A stretch of 64,000 nucleotides of DNA from Aspidiotus rigidus (lineage: Eukaryota > Arthropoda > Insecta > Hemiptera > Diaspididae), in NCBI GenBank assembly GCA_035079385.1, contig JAVHKY010000030.1, forward strand, positions 7,851,001 through 7,915,000. The letters are read 5' to 3'. Shown here piece after piece: positions 1 through 11,000 of this stretch (its first letter is position 1; each line of letters opens with the position of its first letter). The notes under the pieces were generated by a model that had not been told where the DNA came from, ran no database searches, and saw only the letters and a list, made by a program, of their open reading frames with translations. The position numbers and the translations under genes were made by a program.

Positions 1-1697
1 CTGCTACTGGGCAACCAGATTATAGCGCTCAGTGGGTCGAATATTACAAATCGATCGGTATGTTGAAGGAAGCAGCTGTCGTTGAGGAACAAGCCAAACT
101 CAATAAAGTAAATATGATGATGATAGTAAAGATATTGAAAGAGAGCAAAATTACTTGAAATCACAGAACTCAAATTGAAACCCATAGGTCAGTTGTACGA
201 AATTTTCACTAGACTCGTTTGCAAATCTCAAGCTCGGATTTACCTTCATCCTTTTATCTTATGTAATGCTTATCATTTTTGTATGGTTGCGATGTATTTA
301 CTCAACTACAATTTACGCACGATCTTGTATCATTCGTATCTGTAGTTCTATCAGTCAGATGATTTTATCAATTAACGTCAAGTAATCTATCCCTTAGACG
401 AACCGAAAACGGTCAATGTATTGAATTTTGCCCCTAAACATTGGTAGCGTATAAACCCATCATTCTCTTATCTTCCTTGGTAGTTGAATTTTTGGCAACA
501 GCCTTACTATTTACGTTTGAAATTCATTTTTACTAAAATATTTATTATTGTGTTACTATAGTCAGCCGTGCAACAGTCCATGCATTCTCAAGGACTTGCA
601 ACGCAAGGACAACTACCTATGCAAGGAATGAATAATCTTGGTCAAGCACAGATGCCAGGCGCTGGTCAACAGTCCATGAATGCTTCACCTCAACAACAAG
701 GTCAAGGTGATCAGAGTGGTGCTGCTGATTACAGCGCACAATGGGCACAATACTATCGCTCTATTGGTAAAGTGAAAGAAGCTGAGGTTATTGAGGCTCA
801 AATGAAATCGAAAGTAAGTTTCCCGAGCTTTTCTTTTTACTTTTGTTGATGGTATATGCTCGGATTTCGTCTATGTGGGGCTTGAAAAATACGAAAGTCT
901 AGGCTAGGCGGTTTGAAAATAAATGACTTCTCAGCTGTATTCTTTTAAGAGGGAGGGCAAACTTTGGAAAGAATACATTGCGCTTTCCTTACTCATATTT
1001 TTTCCTCTTTTCCAAAACGAATTCGAACTCCCCGTCTTTTTTTTCGAACTAAGATCGTCCGTTTCATTTTGTCTTCCCAATGAAAACGTAATTTCTGTGA
1101 GACATATTTCGTCATCGCGCAACTTTTGACAATTTTTATTAATTTATGCTCGTCGCTATCAAACAAAAAGGTAGCGGGACATTATAATCTTGAGAATATC
1201 GTGGGTTCTCATTATGTTTCCTCAAAAGTAGCTACTAAACTGTCGAAATACGCCTATTTCAGAATCTATAAACATGTATAGTTGATATTGGCGTCAATCT
1301 TGAAATTAGAGGAACTCGGCGGCAAATATTTGTGAGTTACGTTAAAGAAATTTATTGGGTTATTTGTCTTATCCCTTGAACAATCTCACTCGGAACTTCT
1401 CTCTGTATTAGTGCATCAGCTTTGAGTATTTTTTTTTCCACTTCTACGCAGGTATCTAACCAATCAGCGCAGCCGAGTGCTGGTATGGTATCGTCCCAAG
1501 CTAACGCATCCTCTGTTCCGAATATGTACAATCAACAAGCTGCGCTAGCAGCCCAATATGGTATGGGTACAGGTTTTCCATCATCTGCATCAGCCCAGAG
1601 TTATTATGGTACCCCACAACCCCAAGGCAACAATCCGCAGTACGCCTACAACTATAATGCTTATCAACAAGCGGCGTCTAATGATAACCATCAGTAA
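1..1697 (+). CDS. Psi: Psi/FUBP-like KH-domain splicing regulator, C-terminal part (5' end outside window)
   Basis: Coding exons are 1-107 (reading from base 3), 562-813 and 1452-1697; both introns are GT-AG and lie in phase 0, and the stop TAA is at 1695-1697. Two copies of the FUBP/Psi C-terminal motif are visible: DYSAQWVEYYKSIG in the first exon and DYSAQWAQYYRSIG in the second, each followed by an acidic helix (KEAAVVEEQ, KEAEVIEAQ). They are separated and followed by Q/G/M/N-rich low-complexity sequence and a final Y/Q-rich tail (NPQYAYNYNAYQQ). In the family, N-terminal KH domains bind RNA, and in insect Psi the paired C-terminal motifs contact the U1-70K protein to control splice-site choice in the nucleus. 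The KH domains must lie upstream of the window. A vertebrate-type FUBP/KHSRP name is the alternative; the family call is firm, orthology to Psi likely. Confidence 0.85.
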
Positions 1698-2690
1698 TGG
1701 TGAGTATAATGTTTTAATTGTGTTCCATAAAAATATCGCTATTTGTCGTATTTGGTACGTGTGTGTATGTTGGTTCTCAATGTACAGTATTGAGGCAGGA
1801 TGAATTCAGGGTCTGTACGCACGATTCAACTGACGCGCCGTAGATGGGCGGCGCAGATTCTTACCTCTTAATTCGTTGTCTTGACTCGGCGATGATATTT
1901 TTATTTTTGTTTACCACTGTATTATTCTTGTTTGTTATTCTGTTCTGTTCTTTTGACTTGTACTGCATCTATTTTACAGCACGGGATCGTCCATTAGAAT
2001 CTAATGGTATTTGACCTTGGCTCGTATACAGTATTTAGTTTTGTTTGTTTTTCTTCTCCAAAATCGCATCTGCTCTACTCATTGATATGTGTAATGTTTC
2101 TACTTTTATCTGTTGAATTTTTCAATATCTTCTGCATCATTTTTTCTTCTAATCATGTTCTAATACTCTTATTTCTCTATTCTACGACGGCTCTAATATT
2201 GACAGTATTAAGGCATGCTGTACTTGATTGTTGAAGCCAGTTCACTAGGGTCCCTGAACCATGAGTAATAGTGACCGAAATAATGTTATTTTAGTAATTT
2301 TATGAATTTCGTAATTACATGTATGTGAAATTGCAGTACTTCTGGAAATTTATTACTTGAAAACAAGGTATAGCTCTTCTCTTAATCAACTAAACCTAGT
2401 ATGACTGATGTATGTATTTGTTGATATTTGCCATGGGTAGTTGTATTGTTTCATGTTATTCCATTCACTTTCAATTTGTTGCATTTTCACTTTGTCCGGT
2501 ATTAGACAGACAGTGGTACATCTGTGTCTTCCATCTTTGATTATTCGTACCCTTAGTTACCTATATTGCATTTTATAATTCTTATATTTTTTACTACGTT
2601 GTTTGCCATGTTTGTTTTGTATGTATTTGCAGATTGTGTATTTGTCGTTTACAGTTCACTCTACATTTGAAGCGCCTTGCGATCAATAAA
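1698..2690 (+). other. Psi 3' UTR with probable UTR intron
   Basis: A strong donor (GTGAGT, 1700) sits two bases after the stop codon, and a good acceptor (ATTTTACAG, ending 1979) follows, suggesting an intron inside the 3' UTR. Because the junction would lie only 2 nt downstream of the stop, it should not trigger nonsense-mediated decay. The rest is T-rich and non-coding. The UTR intron is inferred from splice consensus only. Confidence 0.5.
2685..2690 (+). terminator. polyadenylation signal candidate for Psi
   Basis: A canonical AATAAA lies about 1 kb after the Psi stop codon. It is the first good candidate downstream, but other, variant sites cannot be excluded. Confidence 0.45.
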
Positions 2691-2700
2691 CAGGTTTGAA

Positions 2701-5700
2701 CTTGAAACTGAGAGAGTAAAAAAAATTATGACGCTATCAAATTTCTATATTACTCTCATCATCATTAGAAATGTCTTCGTATTGAACTTTTTTCTCCCTA
2801 TATCTTTTTTTTCTAAATGGAATAGTTGTGTTACATATTACAATATTGTATAGTAATTATTTTGCTTGATTTTTCGCCGCCCCCCCCCCCCCTATACTCT
2901 TGATTTGATTTACTACCATCTTGATTTTTGCTGTCACGTTTTCCCTTCCGTCTTTGTAAATCGTCCCATTCGTACTTATTTCTACCGCTGATTTAATGAA
3001 TTGTTCTTGTGTTAGGACGAGTTATTCATTTTTTTTTCTTTCCTTTCTCGCTAGCAATGTGTTAATTAAGTTTTCATTTTAACTATTTACCGCATGTTTA
3101 GGATTTTTAAATTTAGTATGAGGAGAAAAAAATATTCACTAAGGTTATTGTGCTACAAGATTTTTATGTTCATAGTCGTATGATAGATTTATCATACAAA
3201 TTATTACTATTACAATTTCATTATTTCGTTTGCTTTAGCTATCGCTTCGATTGATTACAAATTACATTTTTACAATTTCAGGTCATGCAGATTTTATCGT
3301 TTTAATTTTTTTTCTCCCTTTTTTGCATAATTGGATTTTTTATTTTATTTTTTAACTGAATTTTTTTCCTTCTTTCGTTAACGTCTGTGTAATAATTTTA
3401 CATTCTTATTGTGTCTATTGGTGTAATTCAAGTGAGCGATATAAATTTGGTATAAATGTTTATACGTACGTATAGATTTTTTCTATTAATAATAATATTA
3501 TTGTTTATCATCTATTATTATTTATAATAATGATGATTATTATTACTATGATTTATTCCTTTTCTCCAAAATGATATGAAATCACGTGTTAATTTATAGG
3601 TCAGAATGTTGCAAATTATTAAAATGTCTTCTCTAATGTGACTGAACTGTTTTACATTTTCATTACTTTGTGTAGTTCATTTGTTAATTATTTTGTTCGT
3701 TTATGTAGTTTTTTTTTCTGGTATCTTCTGTTCTTATCACCATCATTTTTTTCTTTTTTTGTTTATTATTTAGGTTTTATTTTCCTTGAATTTTGGGTTT
3801 ATCATTCTGTTTTAATTTTTTTTTTTTTTTTTCTTTCATCAGAAATCGATATTTTCATTTCTTTTTCAGCTTTCTTACCACGTTGTATGAACTTGGAGAG
3901 CTCATCAATGGTGAAACGAGTATTAGAAAATTTTCAAAACATGAACTCAACTTCGAAAATGTGTTTATTCAAAGATGATTAGCTCGCTAACAATTTATTT
4001 ACGAGTCAAAATATCCAAATCATTTGTTGCGCGCTTCGATTTAAAATAATCTTAACAAATTCATCCTTCTTTATTATTCGTGATTATTTTACTGACATAT
4101 TTTCTCGTATTCTTCCTCTCGTTTTTGTGCTCCTTGTTTCTTTTGTTGTTTCATTTCGTGATCTGATTACATTAATTTATTTTTCTTTTCCGTTTTCTAG
4201 AAGAGAACTGCAATACGTACAAAAGGAACTACACACGACTGTTGGGATTATCAGCCCTACTTACGGGTATTCGATTGTTAATACCGTAGTTCTGTTTTGT
4301 TCTTCTGTTGCGTTAATTGTCAAATTGATCTTACCTCTGTGATTTAGGCGTACTACTGCTGATACGATATAAGTAACACATATTTCATTTCCTAGAGCGC
4401 GAGGATTTAATTTTTTCTTTTTCTCGTTTAGAGTGATCGATGATGATATTACTGTTTTGATAAAATTGAATATCGTACGCATTATCAAAGATCGTAATAA
4501 AGCCATCATGGCATATTTCGGCAATCGATTGTTTTATTTACGAATATTGACCGTTAGTGTAATTGTAGATCAGTTATTTCTCATTAGATCCAGACGCTAT
4601 CTCCGTTTCTCAATGAATAAGCACATTTTCGTAGAAGAAGGATACTCTCGTCTCTTCTTTTCCATAATTATTATATTCAATGCTATTTCCGTCAGACGTA
4701 TTTCATGAATTTTCTGTAGTAACGTGCGGTACATCTTTCTCGCAGAATAACCCCGCTTTCTTTAACGTCAAACGGCGAATAATGGGCTTATGATAAGCAA
4801 AACTACCCGTTGTTATTCCAACAGACATATTGAATAACTTGGGAGTAAGAATAAATAATTCAAAAAGATGAATAATCTTTAAATCAGTAACAGAATTCAA
4901 GAAGGTATGTATCATTATTTTTATTGTGTGTTCTATCATGTTGCTGAGATGGTAGAAATTGAAAGGCTTTTCAGTATCTTGTGAAATGAAGGTATGATTT
5001 ACATCGCTATCGAAAAGCCAGTAATTGGTAGATTTTACTCTTCAACGGGGTGTGGGTCATTTCAGGTGTAGGTAAGAGCATGGAATGGTCGTAGTCATGA
5101 AAATAGCGTCATAAACGAAAAAGATAGAGAGAAACAAACAGCTTCCGTTTAGAAATTGGAGACCCTCTCTTCGAGTCGCAGTTTCAATATCGATACTTTC
5201 AAAATTGTTTGTAACCCGAAAGTTGAAACGTTTTCAAATCCCTCCTTACTCTTATAGTTTGAGAGTAGCCTTTCCTCATAATAATTATAGCTCCATTATT
5301 GGAAATTCTTCTTAATTCCTCCCTCCCTTTTTGTAATATGTGTACCTAGTAAGAAATCTCAACGTTGAGCTCGAAGTTCCAAATTTTCTGATGGTTAAAA
5401 TTTCAGCAAGAAATCTTCTTCTTTTGTGCATGGGGAGTCCACGAAGAATTTTTCCTCGTTTCTTTCATCTTCTGTGACTTGTAGAATATCGGTAGCAACT
5501 TAGAATCCGTTATAGTCCTGAATGCTACGAGCCAATGCAATGAGGAATATTGAAAGAATTACAAAGTATTGGTCGGGAACTAGAAACAATTGAAACTGCG
5601 GAGCTGTATATGAGGAGGGGAAATTCAACTTCCGAGAGAGAAGTCGGACTAGAAAAATTTTCGACTTTGGTTTCTTATGTGTACTGGAAACAAGAGGAAG

Positions 5701-6960
5701 ACAGGAAAAATTCTGATCTTCGAACTATTTGTACAAAGGGAGGGAGGTAGGAAATTTGAGAAAAATGTTGATAATCCAACCGTAGATAACAAGGACGACT
5801 CGTAAAAATTTTTGAGCGATATGGATTAAGAGAAGTGCTTTGAAATATTTTTACGTTAGAGATGCCTTGTCCGAATTTTACTATGACGCCATACTTTAAA
5901 ATGTCGAGCAAAAATGTTTTCACCAATTTTCATAATCTTCCCAGGGTCATTTAATAGACCATTCGTACACCTCGACAAAAAAACGAAGGAGGAAGATATA
6001 GAAGCAGATTATTTTGAATCGGTTTGTTTCCAAAACTAATTGAAATGAGACTTCAATTTTACTTCCATTCCATCAATACCCACTTGCTTGCAGTGTTTTC
6101 TAAGATCTCCGTAGCGCGCATTTAAGGCGGTTGGGGAGAAAAGGCGATGTATGCATCCCCGCCCCGAAATGTACTCGTAAGTCCGCGCCTGTCTCTGTAT
6201 CTTCTGCACAAATATCTGCGACGTAGTTTTTATTTATATTTCTTCTTGGCTTTTATTTTCTTGTGATTTCAACATAAAAAATTGAAAAGAAATCTTCGCC
6301 TATTTGACGTCAAGTATTTCGGAATTATTAATTGACTGAGGCGTGAAAGATTTTCAATTTCAGAAGAAAGACTCAACAGCTTCAACTTCGCCAAACATAC
6401 TGTTGTTGAATAAAAATTAAAATCGAAAGATTGATTATTTTTTATTTCTCCTCACCCACACCTTGTCGGTAAGTTTTAACATGGAACCTGCTTTTTTCAA
6501 TGGGCCCAAAAAGATGAAAAGTGAAATCTCCTTCATCCTCTCGAGAAATTTAGCGCCGAGTCGGAAAGAAATGTTCTGACGAAGACAAATAAATGAAGAT
6601 CATTTCTAATATCTTTGTGTATTTGCTAGATTCAGCCAGCAGTGAAGACAAAATAATTTTGATAGGTAGTGGATGAAATCGACCAGTTCAAACCTCTTTT
6701 CTAGTATAATAAGCTAACTAACTTTCGGGAATTCACTCGCAAATTTTACATCAGTACTCTACATTACAATTTTTTATTTGCAATCTTCAATCGTGACCGA
6801 GGATGAAAAAAGAACTTAGTGGGCAGGAAATCGGTTTCCCTATTTATTATAGTTCTGTATACATAATTTTTCCCGCTCTTTTACGTGGTGCAGTCAGGAA
6901 AAATCGATTTTGTTTGCTTACTAAGGTCCCTTTTCAAATTTTCGGTCACAATTTTTTGTT
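2701..6960. other. AT-rich intergenic DNA, no gene seen
   Basis: Long T and A runs, a run of 13 C at 2880-2892 and a TAA/TTA-rich patch near 3484-3550. The open frames here are low-complexity (F/I/L/S-rich) and show no family motif or splice logic. I see no gene. Confidence 0.6.
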
Positions 6961-6966
6961 CGCTCC

Positions 6967-7440
6967 ATCATCCTAAGGATCCTTAGCTGTCAACAAGATA
7001 TTGCCGTTGCCCAGGACGCACCATTAAGAGATGGCTCCTTTGCGTCTGGGACACTCAACAGAAATGCATCTGTGGGCGTATTTGATAACCACTACAGCCA
7101 AACGCAAGCGAATGAAAAAGTATACATAATTGTCATCTTGTCCGTAGATGCCCCGTTGCTTGGCCTTACAAGAGCCCCAGGGAAACCTTCGTCAACCTGT
7201 TATACGGCGACCTCGACCTGAACTACCAAAACAACGGTTACACATTGACCGAACCCATACGGTCCACAGCACATATCCCTACGCCTGATAAAGGGTATTA
7301 ACAGAAATCCGAGCTCGCCCCGGACTATGACAATCCGCCCCCGTCTCACGGAGGTCCACGACCACCGCGCGGCTTATCCAACTTGTGACAAAATCTCTAA
7401 CAGCACCCTCATAGTACATACTGTATATGGATAAATCCGG
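6967..7440 (+). pseudogene. GC-rich decayed coding-like island, unassigned
   Basis: This block is clearly GC-richer than its surroundings. One frame is open for about 84 codons (6967-7218) with balanced amino-acid use. A second frame then takes over around 7194-7298 (contains LYGDLDLNYQNNGYTLTEPI), and a third frame is open after the stop at 7299. The pattern is that of a protein-coding sequence broken by frameshifts, probably a transposon or viral relic. I do not recognise the family. Confidence 0.35.
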
Positions 7441-7935
7441 TATCGTTCAAACTACGTGGAACGGCCTCCAGAAGATGGCTATATGGTCAAAAAAAAAAAT
7501 GAATCTGAAATAGAAAAAATTGATTAATGATGAAGTATTCTCGATGGGAACATAGGTTTTTTCAAAATTTAAATAATAAAATTTCCGAGGATTATATTCA
7601 TAACACAACTGAACAAGATGAAATTTTTTGCTTGCTTCACGCATTTACGAGGTATGTCCAAATTGACGATCAGGTTAACTGTACCTTTCGAACGATTGGT
7701 ACGAGTGTGTGAATCGTGATAATGAACTACCACAACTCCATTCATTTATTGATAAGAAAAAGTTACGATCTGAGAAATTAGAGATCCGTGTCATTTATGA
7801 TGAATACTCTTCTCTATAAACGTTGAGTGTACGCGTATACGTCGAACCATTACACGATCCAAAAATAGAAGGAATGCTTAGGTACCTAGCGAAAAACTGC
7901 TGTAAGGGCAATTGAGTTGAAACATTTTTTTCCAG

Positions 7936-7961
7936 AAGGGCGAAGTAAACGCTTCGCCCTT
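7936..7961. repeat. hairpin with AAGGGCGAAG arms
   Basis: A perfect 10-bp inverted repeat (AAGGGCGAAG / CTTCGCCCTT) with a 6-base loop, followed by T-rich sequence. The same arm recurs at 8149-8158 (direct, with the shared lead-in TTTTTTCC) and at 8596-8605 (inverted). The 8147-8606 segment is therefore bounded by inverted copies, which suggests a foldback or MITE-type element. It looks like a bacterial terminator but sits in eukaryotic intergenic DNA. Confidence 0.5.
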
Positions 7962-8619
7962 TTTAAGTGAAATCAAAAATCGGATTCTTCGGTTCAAACA
8001 CTACTAGAATACAATATTTTTCTCTCTCTCTAGTGGCGCTCCAAACCATTTTATTTGAGAAGTTTGAAGTGAATGCTATGCTTTGTCCGGTCTCGCTTTT
8101 TGTGCATAAACCATAAACTCAATATTATTTCTTATAGGTTTTTTCCAAAAAGGGCGAAGCAGTCCTCTCGTTGGTAGCCATTTTGTCGCGTGAACTGCCG
8201 TTTTTTCGACCAAAAGTGGGGGGCGGGGGGGGGGGGGGAGAATTGCGAGTAGTCAGATCGCGCAAACTTCTACAGCAAAAATATTGTCGCGGGCTCGACT
8301 CTTCTTTACGTTTCCCAGCACCAGCGATTCAAAACTTTAAATGCTTGGATGGTGAATGACGACAATTTTCAGATGACTTTCATAAAATAGTCCCAATTAA
8401 AAAATATAATATAACGTACGGGTGCACATCTGAAAGGGGACTTACAAAAGTTTTGAACGCAAGTAATCGACCCATCAATTCTGATCGATTATCGAAGTAG
8501 AAAAACTTCCTCGCTCGTCTTTATTAAACTAGTAAATGAAAGAGAACTCGAGAGCTGCGAGTTTTTTTTTGACATGTTTCATATCTTCAATCTCACTTCG
8601 CCCTTTAAAAATCTGCGAG

Positions 8620-10300
8620 TACATCCCCCCAAATTAACGGACTTGGAAAATCTTCGAGGAAAATTTTTCCTTATAACTCGTAGGTGATTCAGAAATCTGC
8701 GAGTGTAGGTACCTGTACACCACCCTTCCTCCGCCAAATTAAAGAGAAAATACCCCCTTTATACCCCGTTGGGAAACAGAAATCTGCTTACACCCCGTAG
8801 GTGATTCAGAAATCTGCAACTACACCTGTACACCATCCTCCTTCCGCCAAATTGAAGAGCAAAAACTCGCGGATTTTCAACATAGTTAGACGAAGGGTGA
8901 CAGTGAACCGGTCTTTTGGGCTATATCGGATCTGGAAAATGTACGTACCAGTTGTATTTCGATTATTTTCTAAATTATACCCAAGGCTGACCTACAGCGT
9001 CACAGGCCCGCACTTCGGAGCTATATATAATAAGAGGGGGACTTCAGAAAAGACTGATCTATGACGTCATCAAATTGTGAAATCACAGACCCGGACTTTG
9101 GAGCTATGAATGATAGGAGAGGGACTTGAAGAAACATTTTGACTTCCAAGCTATGAAATTATATGATACAACCTCCAAGCTATGTATGATAGGAGGGAGA
9201 TTTAGAAAATCAGATGCCATTGTAGGACTGCAATGGCAGCGGGTTCTCCGCTGTCTCCAGTACCCCTCCTCTCATATAAATCTTAGAGCCTGAAGTTTTT
9301 CCAAGTTCCGAAAATGATGACGTGACAACTTGTACGCACTGCAATTTCAAGGAAGCCGTCGTTTCTCAGGTCCCCCTCCTACCATCCCCCTTCTCCGTGA
9401 CGTCATCGTCCGCGAGCATGAGCGCGCCGTTTGTCGTCCGGCGAAAAACTTGAAAAACTGTTGACTCATAATTTTATATAGCTTCGAGCATTAAATTTTT
9501 CTAAACGTAGAAAAATTTGGAATCCTATTGTATATGGCTCGAAGGATAAATTTCTTCGAGTCCCCCCCCCCTTCTATCATCATATAGCTCAAGAATAAAA
9601 ATTTTTCAACAGTTTTATGGGTTTTTTTTTGAGAAATTTGCCGTGCGCCGTTTGCCTTCCAGCCACAAACTCAGAAAAATTTCGACTCCTATCATATATA
9701 GCTTGAAGGATGAAATTTTCTCAAGTCCTCCTCCTATCATGTATAGCTCGAGAGTCGACATTTTTGGAAGTTCCCTTCCTATCATACATAGCTCGGAGGT
9801 CGGAATTTTTTCAAGTCCCCCTCCTATCATATATACGGCTAGAGGGTCGAAATTTTTCCAAATCCCACTCCCCTCTCCGCGACGTCACCAACCTCGCTCG
9901 CACACGCGCTCGCGGACGAAAATTTCCTGAAAGTACCCCCAACAAAAGATATAGCGGGTTCCCCGCTAAAAAAAACTCACGGGTTATTAAACGGGGTTAA
10001 ACGAGAAGTGACAGGGAACCTTTTTTATGGAGCACGTGGGATTTCGACCTCCGAGCTACATATGATAGGAGTGGGACTTGAAAGATGATATGACTACAAG
10101 GTTGCCGACCATCCGGACAGGTGACGGCGGAAATTTTTTCCAACCCCTCCCTCGATAGAACAGGTTCCCTGTTAAAACAGAAACCCTCTTAGACCCTGTA
10201 AATGATTCAGAAATCTGCAAGTACTCCTGTTTACCGCCCTCATCCTGCCAAATTAAAAAGCAAAGAAGTGCACCCCTCCTCCCCATACCCGAGGATCAGT
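8620..10300. repeat. dense block of dispersed repeat units
   Basis: Two unit types alternate. One (about 8680-8760, 8790-8870 and 10195-10270) carries GATTCAGAAATCTGC, then TGTACACCAYCCT and CGCCAAATTRAAGAG. The other carries the core GAGCTATATATGATAGGAGG followed by GGGACTTG, and its reverse complement CCTCCTATCATATATAGCTC, seen many times between 9000 and 10080. The second family recurs at 18.6-19.7, 28.6-29.3 and 40.6-41.9 kb and weakly in mini spindles introns. No coding capacity is evident; the short open frames here come from the repeat itself. Confidence 0.7.
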
Positions 10301-10739
10301 TTACTAGACTTACTCTAGACCAAGAGTGAGCCCAGAACAATACTCGTATTCTAGATTTACTTTAGATCAAGATTGGGGACGAACGAGCGGAGCGAGTAAG
10401 CCTTGGGAGCCAAGTAGCTCAACGCATGCAGCATACTAGACTAATATTAGACCAAGATTGGGTGCGAACGAGGCAGACCAAGTATAAAAGTAACCGACAA
10501 AGACGAACATACTACCGTATGATAGACGTGAAACATGATCTTTATTTATTTGGCTCTACCTTTTCAATAATCTTTCGATTTATTTTAGGGAATTGAGAAT
10601 ACATATATTTCCAATAACCTGGTTGAAAGATTTCCTCATAATCTTTGATAGACTTTCTCTTTGAAAAATCGCAGAGAAGAACATTTGTACCTTCGGGTCT
10701 CTTTTGAAATACTTGCAAAATCCCCTCTCTGGTGTTGAA
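10301..10739. other. TCTAGACC-type repeat remnants, no gene
   Basis: Repeated TTACTCTAGACCAAGA-like words and the string GAACGAGCGGAGCGAGT near 10381-10400. The latter recurs in inverted orientation (ACTCGCTCCGCTCGTTCG) near 27190-27207, marking another dispersed repeat. Nothing gene-like. Confidence 0.45.
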
Positions 10740-11000
10740 GTTTAGGAGCCCGTCGTTTGGCGATCGTTATCGGCGATGTATCGCGTCGCTCGGTAGTTCT
10801 GCTCTTTCCAACCTCGGCATATCACGAACGTACGGCTGCGCTCGTGCGCCTCTCCCAGTGACTGCTTCGTGATCTGGTGCTGGTGCGATCGACGATCGCT
10901 CGTCGTATGATCGACGCGTCTCAATTACGTCTTTGTGTGCGAACGCGATAAATCTGTGAACGTCACGTTCGGTGGCTGAGATCGTGAAACTTTTCGTATC
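10740..11000. promoter_or_regulatory. CpG-rich island, possible promoter or 5' UTR exon
   Basis: Rich in CG and in CGATCG/GATCGACG words against an AT-rich background, and resembling in composition the promoter-proximal DNA before the secreted-protein exon at 63242. Open frames on the - strand exist but match nothing I know. It could be a distal non-coding exon or promoter of a + strand gene; which gene is unknown. Confidence 0.3.

Noticed and set aside
3638..3982. 114-codon hydrophobic frame
   Set aside because: T-rich DNA reads as F/L/S in any frame; no membrane-protein family pattern.
7936..7966. Rho-independent terminator-like hairpin plus T-run
   Set aside because: The shape fits a bacterial terminator, but the setting is eukaryotic and the arms recur as part of a repeat family.
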